This document shows, piece by piece, positions 13,957 to 20,109 of a stretch of 20,109 nucleotides of DNA (the first letter of the stretch is position 1; the number at the start of each line of letters is the position of its first letter). Source of the DNA: Thermoplasmata archaeon (GTDB taxonomy: Archaea > Thermoplasmatota > E2 > DHVEG-1 > B18-G2); NCBI GenBank assembly GCA_021163455.1, contig JAGGWT010000054.1, positions 1-20,109 of the forward strand. The letters run 5' to 3'. The position numbers and the translations under genes were made by a program. The notes under the pieces are model-generated. The model ran no database searches. It saw only the letters and a list, made by a program, of their open reading frames with translations, and was not told the DNA's origin.

Positions 13957-15180
13957 ATGAGACACAAATTTCTGTTCATCATTCTTGTAATCACCGCAGC
14001 CCTCCTCTCATTAATCGCGAGCGCTGCGGATGATAAAAAGGTGGTTCTCGAATTCTTTTATTCGTCTCACTGTGGGGATTGTGAAGAGAAGATACCAGTG
14101 ATAGATGAGATAGAGCAGGAGTACGGAGACCAGATTATCGTCTACATGAAAGATATCTCTACGAGTAAGGAGTATCTGAAGGAGTGGCAGGAGTATGATC
14201 TCTATGATGTGCCGGCTGTGGTGATAAACGGAAAGACAAAAGTCGATTACTACGGGATTACAAAGGAAAATCTTGAAAGCATAATAAACGCCTACCTTTC
14301 CGGAAACATAACATGGGAAGAAAATACATCCCGTATAGAGCTACCGTTCTTTGGAAGTATAGATGAGAGGGAACTTTCCCGCTTCTCTCTACCAGTTCTT
14401 GCAATCGTTCTTGGTTCAATCGATGGTTTCAATCCGTGCTCCTTTTTTGTTCTTATAGTGTTGCTGAATCTGCTCATCTATGCAGGCTCTAAAAGAAAAA
14501 TTGCCCTTATAGGAGGAATCTTCATTTTCTTTTCCGGTTTCATATATTTTATCTTCATGTCCGCCCTGCTCAACATATTCGTACTGACCTCGCATATTGC
14601 TATCATCACAGTCCTTGCCGGAGTTATAGCGCTATTTCTGGGTTCGCTTAACATAAAGGACTTCTTTTTCTTCAAGAAAGGGATAAGTGCAAGCATACCG
14701 GATAGCAAGAAACCAAAACTGTATCAGCGCATGCGCTCCCTGCTAAGAACATCAAGGCTATCATCTGTGATCGTGGGAACGGTTATTCTCGCGATATCTG
14801 CAAATACTTATGAGCTATTCTGCACGCTTGGCTTTCCGATGATTTTCACAAGAGCATTGACCCTGCACAACCTACCTGCCACAGGATATTACTTCTATTT
14901 GTTGCTGTACAATATCGCGTATGTTATTCCTCTGATCGTTATTGTCACAATATTTGCCATCACCCTTGGGAGAAAAAAACTCACCCAGTCACATGGCAGA
15001 TTTTTAAAACTGGTGTCAGGTACCCTCATGTTCTCGCTGGGAGTTGTTCTCCTTGTAAATCCATCCCTCCTTAACAATCTCATCACATCGGTAGCAATCC
15101 TTGTTTCCGCAATATCGGTATCTGCAATTCTGCATCTCATCTGGGAAAAATTCAAAGCATCACCTGAAGGGGCTGATTGA
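13957..15180 (+). CDS. Thioredoxin-CcdA/DsbD-like membrane protein
   Basis: A 407-residue protein. Residues 5-24 are a signal or membrane segment. Residues 27-115 form a thioredoxin-like domain with Cys39-Cys42 (HCGDC) and the cis-Pro loop YDVPAVVING (Pro86), probably outside the membrane. Residues 143-395 hold about six to eight membrane helices with the paired cysteines of CcdA/DsbD-type electron carriers: Cys161 (DGFNPCSF) and Cys289 (ELFCTLGFP). Such proteins carry reducing power across the membrane through successive disulfide exchanges. Fusing the thioredoxin ahead of the membrane part gives a self-contained relay. The ribosome sequence GGAGATGG lies 6 bases before the ATG. It ends 12 bases from the convergent tiaS stop. 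Confidence 0.85.
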   Translation: MRHKFLFIILVITAALLSLIASAADDKKVVLEFFYSSHCGDCEEKIPVIDEIEQEYGDQIIVYMKDISTSKEYLKEWQEYDLYDVPAVVINGKTKVDYYGITKENLESIINAYLSGNITWEENTSRIELPFFGSIDERELSRFSLPVLAIVLGSIDGFNPCSFFVLIVLLNLLIYAGSKRKIALIGGIFIFFSGFIYFIFMSALLNIFVLTSHIAIITVLAGVIALFLGSLNIKDFFFFKKGISASIPDSKKPKLYQRMRSLLRTSRLSSVIVGTVILAISANTYELFCTLGFPMIFTRALTLHNLPATGYYFYLLLYNIAYVIPLIVIVTIFAITLGRKKLTQSHGRFLKLVSGTLMFSLGVVLLVNPSLLNNLITSVAILVSAISVSAILHLIWEKFKASPEGAD

Positions 15181-15192
15181 AATAAAATACAG

Positions 15193-16506
15193 TTAACAGA
15201 CCATTCTCTTGAGAGGTTTACTGAGATGGCGCCTGGCGCACGGCGGCACCTCGTAAAAACCTTCCTTTAAATCCCTGTCGAGAATCTCATACCTGGCATC
15301 CTTTTCATCCTTTGTGGAGCCGCACCTCTTGCATCTGTAACCTTTGCCTTTGCCCATGGATTTCATGTGGATTCCGCACTTCTCACAGACCGGATTTTCA
15401 ACCTTAACTCTTACAGTTGAGAGATTCTTTATACGAATCTTCTCTATATTGATGGTGAAGGGCTTTTCTCTCACACCTCCATAGACCTCTACTCTATCAC
15501 CCTTTTTCAATTTCCTTATGATATCCCTGAACCCTTTTGTTGGCTCGTAAGCTGTGCAATCTATTGAACCGGTTTCATCACCGATACTAAATATAACATG
15601 TCCACCCTCTATTGTGAAGGGCTCTCTATCTACTGTTCCCTCAATGATGACGGACTGGTAAGGTTTCACTTCGGATATCTTCTTTCTCTGCAGATGGTCA
15701 TCTGTTCCCTGATTCGTTTCGTAAATCATCCAGCCCATGTAGTTCTCTGATATCACTATTTCCTTTGCTTTTATGAGATCACATGGTTTATCACCTCTGA
15801 TTCCAAAAAGTATTGGGCATGGTGAGTTTGGAGTTATGAGTACTCTCTTTTCTTCATAGTCATAGTTGTCGAAAGTTGAATTGATTGTCTTATCCATTTT
15901 TATGACAGATTCCTCCTCCACATCTCTCTCTTTACCCCATTTTTCTCTGTATCTGTAGGATATCAGCTCATAAGTTTTATCTCCAGGTTCCCATGAAATC
16001 GCAGCTGCAGCTCCTATCAACCCCCTTCCGTTTTTATATCCTTTGTACACGGCGCCGGCATGATTCAGAACTTCAATAACATCATTCAGATGGAGTACAT
16101 CTTTTACTCCCTGCTCGTAAATAGTGCTATCAAACTTCTTTCTCGTTATCACGAAGCCAGGATTTGTTTTTTCATCCGCGAGAAAAGCTTGTTTTTCCAC
16201 CTCTTCTTTAACTGTATTTTCAATCATCGCGATATCCACGTCATCGCTTCCATTTGTGAAGGCAAACAGTTTCTCTCCTTCAAATTCCCCTATCAGTATC
16301 TCTCTGCCATTCCCTCTTCCCGCTCTTATAGCGACTGCGCCATTACCCCTCGTTTTCCATGGTATGTTGGGATTCAATCTCACCAGTCTCGGGTATCCTA
16401 TTATATCTATCCCGTTCTCAATGAGTTTCCTGACAATCGTGTAACAGATGTATGTGGTACATCCCCCGTCCTTGGAATCAGTGTCATCTATCCCTATCCA
16501 GACCAT
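15193..16506 (-). CDS. tiaS: tRNA-Ile2 agmatinylcytidine synthetase (TiaS)
   Basis: A 437-residue enzyme that attaches agmatine to C34 of tRNA-Ile(CAU), with ATP, so the tRNA reads AUA; it is essential in most archaea. Diagnostic features: the N-terminal IGIDDTDS motif with GGCTTY, RLNPNIPWKTRGNGAV near residues 45-60, a central catalytic domain with the GRGLIGAAAAI segment, an OB-fold (VIIEGTVDREPF... SIGDETGSIDC), and a C-terminal zinc ribbon (CEKC ... CKRC). A longer frame begins at 16563, but the minus-strand TATA box at 16538-16531 places transcription near 16508, so the ATG at 16506 (MVWIGIDD) is the likely, essentially leaderless start. Divergent from cdc48. Confidence 0.93.
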   Translation of the reverse strand: MVWIGIDDTDSKDGGCTTYICYTIVRKLIENGIDIIGYPRLVRLNPNIPWKTRGNGAVAIRAGRGNGREILIGEFEGEKLFAFTNGSDDVDIAMIENTVKEEVEKQAFLADEKTNPGFVITRKKFDSTIYEQGVKDVLHLNDVIEVLNHAGAVYKGYKNGRGLIGAAAAISWEPGDKTYELISYRYREKWGKERDVEEESVIKMDKTINSTFDNYDYEEKRVLITPNSPCPILFGIRGDKPCDLIKAKEIVISENYMGWMIYETNQGTDDHLQRKKISEVKPYQSVIIEGTVDREPFTIEGGHVIFSIGDETGSIDCTAYEPTKGFRDIIRKLKKGDRVEVYGGVREKPFTINIEKIRIKNLSTVRVKVENPVCEKCGIHMKSMGKGKGYRCKRCGSTKDEKDARYEILDRDLKEGFYEVPPCARRHLSKPLKRMVC

Positions 16507-16530
16507 TTCCATTCCGTTAGTTTTTCCTCC

Positions 16531-16538
16531 ATATAAAT
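16531..16538 (-). promoter_or_regulatory. TATA box for tiaS
   Basis: Minus-strand ATTTATAT, centred about 28 bases before the ATG at 16506 and downstream of the longest possible start at 16563, which it therefore argues against. Confidence 0.6.
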
Positions 16539-16571
16539 CTTTACACGGGTTCTTTGTATCCAACAGAAAGA

Positions 16572-16579
16572 TTTATATT
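16572..16579 (+). promoter_or_regulatory. TATA box for cdc48
   Basis: TTTATATT predicts a start near 16602. This lies past the in-frame ATGs at 16591/16594 and just before the ribosome sequence GAGGGGAA (16605-16612), supporting the ATG at 16618 as the real start. Confidence 0.6.
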
Positions 16580-16617
16580 TACATGGTTTCATGATGTTTC
16601 GAGCCGAGGGGAAGTTC

Positions 16618-18831
16618 ATGGCGAGAGCAAAGGAGGTATATCTAAAGGTTGCAGAGGCATTTCAACAGGATGTTGGCTATGGAAGAGCAAGAGTTGATAC
16701 CCAGACCAGGATAGAACTGGACCTTGCAATAGGAGATATCATAGAGATAGAGGGAGAGAAACTCACCGCCGCCACCGTGTGGAGGGCTCATCCAAGTGAT
16801 GAAGGTAAGCACATAATACGAATTGACAATCTCACCAGAAAAAATGCAAAGGTATCTCTTGGCGATTCTGTGAGGGTCAGAAAGGCGGAGGTCAAGGAGG
16901 CGCAGGAGGTCACGATGGCTCCTCTCATCTCAGAAGGACAGCACATTCAGTTTGGTGTTGGTATTGAAAATCTTATCAGAAGAGGCCTTCTGAGAAGACC
17001 CGTCGTCAAAGGAGATACAGTTATTGTTCCAGGCATTGCGCTCTTTGGAAGCGCTCTGCCATTTGGTATAGTTAATACAGTTCCCAAGGGAGTTGTTGTT
17101 ATAACTGAAGAGACAAGATTGATTGTAAAGGAAGAGGCACCATCTCTGAGAGAACTGGAAGCGCCCAGGGTCAGTTATGAGGATATAGGAGGGTTGAAAG
17201 AAGAACTCAGAAAGGTAAGAGAGATGATAGAACTTCCTCTCAAACATCCGGAGTTGTTTGATAGACTTGGTATCGATCCACCAAAGGGTGTCTTGCTTTA
17301 TGGACCTCCAGGTACTGGTAAAACCCTGATAGCCAAAGCTGTGGCAAACGAGAGCGGTGCAAACTTCTATGCTATAAATGGTCCGGAAATCATGAGTAAA
17401 TTCTATGGACAGAGTGAGGAAAATCTGAGAAAGGTGTTTGAAGAGGCAGAAAAGAATGCTCCCGCGATCATCTTCATAGATGAAATCGATGCAATAGCAC
17501 CAAAAAGAAGCGAGGTTCATGGGGAGGTTGAGAGGAGAGTCGTTTCACAGCTTCTCACACTGATGGATGGTCTCAAGGGAAGAGGGAAGGTTATCGTCAT
17601 AGCGGCAACCAATCTGCCGGATGCCCTTGACCCTGCTCTCAGAAGACCAGGAAGATTTGACAGAGAGATAAGAATAGGTGTACCGGACAGAAACGGAAGG
17701 AAGGAGATTCTACAGATTCACACTAGAGATATGCCAAAGAGCGATGACGTGGACCTCGATTATCTCGCTGATGTTACCCACGGCTTCGTCGGCGCCGACC
17801 TTGCTGCTCTTGCAAGAGAAGCAGCGATGAATGCCCTGAGAAGATATCTGCCAGAGATAGACCTGGAAAAACCAATACCAACAGAAATCCTGGAAAAGAT
17901 GGTTGTAACAATGGATGATTTCAAAAAGGCGCTGAAGGAGATAGAGCCATCGGCGATAAGAGAATTCTTCGTTGAGGTTCCAAAGGTAACGTGGAACGAT
18001 GTTGGTGGTCTCGAGGACGTGAAGCAGGCCCTGATAGAGGCGGTTGAGTGGCCAATAACAAAGCCAGAAGCTTTCAAGAGGATGGGCATAAGACCACCGA
18101 GAGGTATACTGCTCTATGGTCCTCCAGGAACTGGAAAAACCCTGCTCGCGAAAGCTGTAGCGAATGAAAGCAACGCAAACTTCCTCTCCATAAAAGGTCC
18201 GGAGATATTCAGCAAATGGGTTGGAGAAAGCGAGAAAGCAATAAGAGAGTTGTTCAAGAGAGCAAAACAGGTTGCACCATGTATTGTATTCCTTGACGAA
18301 ATAGACGCCCTCGCTCCGAGGAGAGGGCTGTATGAAGGCTCTCATGTTACGGAAAGTGTTGTGAATCAGCTCCTGACAAGCATAGATGGTCTCGAAAGTC
18401 TTGAAGGAGTTGTTGTGATCGGAGCAACGAATAGACCAGATATACTCGACCCTGGCTTGCTGAGACCCGGGAGATTCGACAGATTGATACTTGTTCCTGC
18501 TCCTGATAAAAAAGCAAGGCTGGAGATATTCAAGATACATACAAGAAATATGCCTCTTGCGAAAGAGGTTAAACTCGAAGATCTTGCCGAGAGAACGGAC
18601 GGATATTCTGGAGCGGATATAGAATCCCTGTGCAGAGAGGCAGCGATGAACGCAATAAGAAGAAATGAAAACGCAAAGAAAGTAACTCTCGAAGATTTTG
18701 AGGAGGCGTTCAAGGTTGTAAAAGGTTCCATAACAAAAGAGATGATGAACTATTACAGGAAATTTGAAGAAGAACTCGGAAAAAGGCTGGCCAAAAGGGA
18801 TAAAAGAGAGTTGGAGATTCAGTATCTGTAG
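16618..18831 (+). CDS. cdc48: Cdc48/VCP-like AAA ATPase (VAT)
   Basis: A 737-residue double-AAA unfoldase that forms hexamers and unfolds proteins, in archaea probably feeding the proteasome. Domains in order: an N-terminal double-psi barrel (YLKVAEAFQQDVGYGRARVD onward, 1-180); D1 with Walker A GPPGTGKT (229-236), Walker B IIFIDEID and the second region of homology RRPGRFD; D2 with Walker A GPPGTGKT (501-508), Walker B IVFLDEID and LRPGRFD. Both ATPase sites are intact. The protein ends in Gln-Tyr-Leu, close to but not a strict hydrophobic-Tyr-X proteasome-docking tail. It is in an apparent operon with a PRC-barrel gene 14 bases downstream. The start was shortened from 16591 on promoter and ribosome-site evidence. 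Confidence 0.96.
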   Translation: MARAKEVYLKVAEAFQQDVGYGRARVDTQTRIELDLAIGDIIEIEGEKLTAATVWRAHPSDEGKHIIRIDNLTRKNAKVSLGDSVRVRKAEVKEAQEVTMAPLISEGQHIQFGVGIENLIRRGLLRRPVVKGDTVIVPGIALFGSALPFGIVNTVPKGVVVITEETRLIVKEEAPSLRELEAPRVSYEDIGGLKEELRKVREMIELPLKHPELFDRLGIDPPKGVLLYGPPGTGKTLIAKAVANESGANFYAINGPEIMSKFYGQSEENLRKVFEEAEKNAPAIIFIDEIDAIAPKRSEVHGEVERRVVSQLLTLMDGLKGRGKVIVIAATNLPDALDPALRRPGRFDREIRIGVPDRNGRKEILQIHTRDMPKSDDVDLDYLADVTHGFVGADLAALAREAAMNALRRYLPEIDLEKPIPTEILEKMVVTMDDFKKALKEIEPSAIREFFVEVPKVTWNDVGGLEDVKQALIEAVEWPITKPEAFKRMGIRPPRGILLYGPPGTGKTLLAKAVANESNANFLSIKGPEIFSKWVGESEKAIRELFKRAKQVAPCIVFLDEIDALAPRRGLYEGSHVTESVVNQLLTSIDGLESLEGVVVIGATNRPDILDPGLLRPGRFDRLILVPAPDKKARLEIFKIHTRNMPLAKEVKLEDLAERTDGYSGADIESLCREAAMNAIRRNENAKKVTLEDFEEAFKVVKGSITKEMMNYYRKFEEELGKRLAKRDKRELEIQYL

Positions 18832-18845
18832 AGAGGTGATGGTGA

Positions 18846-19082
18846 ATGAGAATATTTGAAAATGAATTGCGGGGAAAAACCGTAATGACTGAGGGTGGAC
18901 TCATAATAGGTGTCCTTAGAAACATAACTATGGACCAGAGAACAGGCGAACTCAAGAATCTCCTTGTGGAGCCCTCTGAGGATATCGATGTTAGGTTGTA
19001 TCATCTTGATGAGAGGGGACACATAGTTCTTGATTTCGACTCTGTAAAATCAGTAAGAGACGTGGTTATAGTCAAGGACTGA
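18846..19082 (+). CDS. PRC-barrel domain protein
   Basis: A 78-residue single-domain protein matching the PRC-barrel fold: a start with ELRGKTVMTEGGLIIGVLRNI (the conserved strand-turn of the barrel), then TGELKNLLVEP, and DSVKSVRDVVIVKD at the end. Archaea carry several such small proteins; they have been linked to RNA metabolism and to cell division, but this copy cannot be assigned a role. A strong ribosome sequence (GAGAGGTGAT, 18831-18840) begins at the cdc48 stop and is 5 bases from the ATG, so it is co-transcribed with cdc48. Confidence 0.87.
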   Translation: MRIFENELRGKTVMTEGGLIIGVLRNITMDQRTGELKNLLVEPSEDIDVRLYHLDERGHIVLDFDSVKSVRDVVIVKD

Positions 19083-19120
19083 GAGGAATAAAACGGAACA
19101 GTGACGATTATCGTAAATTC

Positions 19121-19126
19121 TATAAA
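19121..19126 (+). promoter_or_regulatory. TATA box for Lrp-like ligand-binding gene
   Basis: TATAAA, centred about 26 bases before the ATG at 19149 with no ribosome sequence between. This indicates a leaderless mRNA. Confidence 0.6.
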
Positions 19127-19148
19127 CCGATAAGGAATCCTTTTAACC

Positions 19149-19394
19149 ATGGCAGTTGGCTTTGTACTCATAACGGTGAGCCCTCTCAAGGAGAAAGAGG
19201 CTTTTGAGAAAATTTCCAGCATCGAGGAAATCAAAGAGATATATCCTCTGTTTGGAGAATACGATATACTAGCCAAGGTGGAAGCTGAAGACATTGATCA
19301 GATAGGCTCCATAGTTATAAGTAAAATAAGAGCTGTTGCTGGGGTTATAGATACAAAAACTTTCCTGACAAGTAAAAGTCTGGAAGGAGCATGA
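19149..19394 (+). CDS. Stand-alone Lrp/AsnC ligand-binding (RAM) protein
   Basis: An 81-residue protein consisting only of the regulatory, amino-acid-binding domain of Lrp/AsnC regulators. The pattern is a first strand GFVLITVS, a helix (KEAFEKISSIEEIKEIYPLFG), the conserved GEYDILAKVEAED loop and strand, a second helix and the closing VAGVIDTKTFL strand. It has no DNA-binding domain, so it probably binds an effector or modulates a full-length Lrp partner. Several archaea carry such short versions. It is transcribed from its own leaderless promoter between the PRC-barrel gene and dphB. Confidence 0.88.
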   Translation: MAVGFVLITVSPLKEKEAFEKISSIEEIKEIYPLFGEYDILAKVEAEDIDQIGSIVISKIRAVAGVIDTKTFLTSKSLEGA

Positions 19395-19452
19395 AAAATT
19401 AGCTGCAGGCTGATAGTTGCCAAGTGCCCCTACTTTGATATGCAGTAAGTAT

Positions 19453-19461
19453 TATTTAAAT
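19453..19461 (+). promoter_or_regulatory. TATA box for dphB
   Basis: TATTTAAAT, centred about 24 bases before the ATG at 19480, consistent with leaderless transcription. The preceding gap (19395-19450) holds nothing else recognisable. Confidence 0.6.
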
Positions 19462-19479
19462 CCTTTCAATTTCCTCCTT

Positions 19480-20109
19480 ATGCCTGGAGAACTTATATTC
19501 ATCGGCGCAGGATTGAGCAGAGACGATATTTCTCTAAAAGCCCTTTCTGCTGCAAAAAACTGTGATATAATTTTTGCGGAAGAATATACCTCGAGATTAT
19601 CTGACTGCAGCATGGAAGAACTGGAAACAATCATTGGCAAGAAGATTAATGTTCTGAGAAGAGAGGAGGTGGAAGAAGGGGAAATACCGATAAAGCATGC
19701 TTTGACCAGGAAGGTTGCATTTATTGTGGCAGGAGACCCCATGACAGCAACCACGCACATCTCTCTCAGAATAGAAGCCGAGAAAAAAGGCATAAAAACA
19801 AAGGTGATACCTGGAGTGAGCATTTACACCGCGGTGCCGAGCATACTTGGTCTGCAGCATTACAAGTTCGGCAGAACAACAACCCTCGTCTATCCTGAAG
19901 AAAATTTCTTTCCATTAAGTCCATATTACGTTATAAAGGAAAATATGGAGAGAGGTCTTCATACCCTTCTTCTTCTCGATATTAATGCTGAAAAGAACAG
20001 ATTGATGACAGTGAGGGAAGCGATCGACATACTTCTCGAAATGGAGAGCAGAGCAAAAAATGGTGTGATAAAAGAAGATTCTCTTGTGTGTGCCGTCGCC
20101 AGAGCAGGC
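19480..20109 (+). CDS. dphB: Diphthine synthase (DphB), cut by window edge
   Basis: The first 210 codons of a roughly 260-residue gene, open to the right edge. The product is the SAM-dependent methyltransferase that methylates the modified histidine of elongation factor aEF2 during diphthamide synthesis. Features: ELIFIGAGL start, FAEEYTSRL (about 32-40), the tetrapyrrole-methylase-type AGDPMTATTH signature near 84-93, VIPGVSIYTAVPSILGLQHYKFG with the family's GLQ-Y-FG run, TLVYPEENFFPLSPY, and GLHTLLLLDI. It begins ATG CCT GGA behind a leaderless-type TATA box. Nothing looks damaged in the visible part. Confidence 0.95.
   Translation, partial: MPGELIFIGAGLSRDDISLKALSAAKNCDIIFAEEYTSRLSDCSMEELETIIGKKINVLRREEVEEGEIPIKHALTRKVAFIVAGDPMTATTHISLRIEAEKKGIKTKVIPGVSIYTAVPSILGLQHYKFGRTTTLVYPEENFFPLSPYYVIKENMERGLHTLLLLDINAEKNRLMTVREAIDILLEMESRAKNGVIKEDSLVCAVARAG

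Noticed and set aside
1..20109. CRISPR arrays, tRNA or rRNA genes, intact insertion sequences
   Set aside because: No regularly spaced repeats, no tRNA-like arm patterns and no transposase with inverted ends were found by eye; short or divergent elements could be missed.

Overview
This window is a compact stretch of an archaeal chromosome, most likely a euryarchaeote. The evidence is a VCP/Cdc48-type AAA ATPase, TiaS (the archaeal tRNA-Ile2 agmatidine synthetase), archaeal diphthine synthase, a stand-alone Lrp-type ligand-binding protein, heavy AGA/AGG arginine codon use, GTG and TTG starts, GGTGA-type ribosome sites, and TATA boxes about 26 bases before ATGs (leaderless mRNAs). The mix resembles Archaeoglobus- or ANME-1/Syntropharchaeum-like lineages, but I cannot fix the genus. 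No rRNA, tRNA, CRISPR array or intact insertion sequence was seen.

Region 1 (1-4470): a lipoprotein with a GH114-like (TM1410/MJ1477-type) fold; then an overlapping operon of an HD phosphohydrolase, a fused citrate lyase gamma-beta protein (CitD-CitE) and citrate lyase alpha (CitF); then a convergent small zinc-ribbon gene. The fused CitD domain contains no serine at all, so it cannot carry the usual serine-linked prosthetic group.

Region 2 (4500-9310): a ribbon-helix-helix regulator behind a TATA box and a 12-bp palindrome, followed by ATP sulfurylase, a DHH phosphoesterase, a PAPS-type sulfotransferase and APS kinase. A TauE/SafE membrane transporter follows, preceded by what looks like a broken copy of its own N-terminus. 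Together the genes could make PAPS, transfer sulfate to an unknown acceptor and destroy the pAp by-product. This apparent sulfate-transfer operon is the most attractive candidate for an undescribed system here. About 300 bases (9009-9308) after TauE hold no gene I can support.

Region 3 (9309-13620): a zinc alcohol dehydrogenase, convergent with a minus-strand group: a HesA/MoeB-type E1 enzyme, a MoaD/ThiS-like sulfur carrier, a 41-residue cysteine-rich protein, and a COG1031-type radical SAM enzyme with a C-terminal helix-hairpin-helix. The 41-residue gene overlaps the radical SAM start by ATGA. Upstream lies a minus-strand cysteine-bearing HTH regulator.

Region 4 (13620-15180): a divergent control region with inverted repeats, a CxxC DUF1858 protein and a thioredoxin-CcdA/DsbD-like membrane protein, together suggesting a thiol-redox module.

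Region 5 (15190-20109): TiaS (minus), divergent from Cdc48, which is followed by a PRC-barrel protein; then a leaderless Lrp-type ligand-binding protein, and diphthine synthase, which runs off the right edge. Several start codons were moved from the longest possible start on the strength of TATA spacing, ribosome-site spacing or ATGA overlaps.
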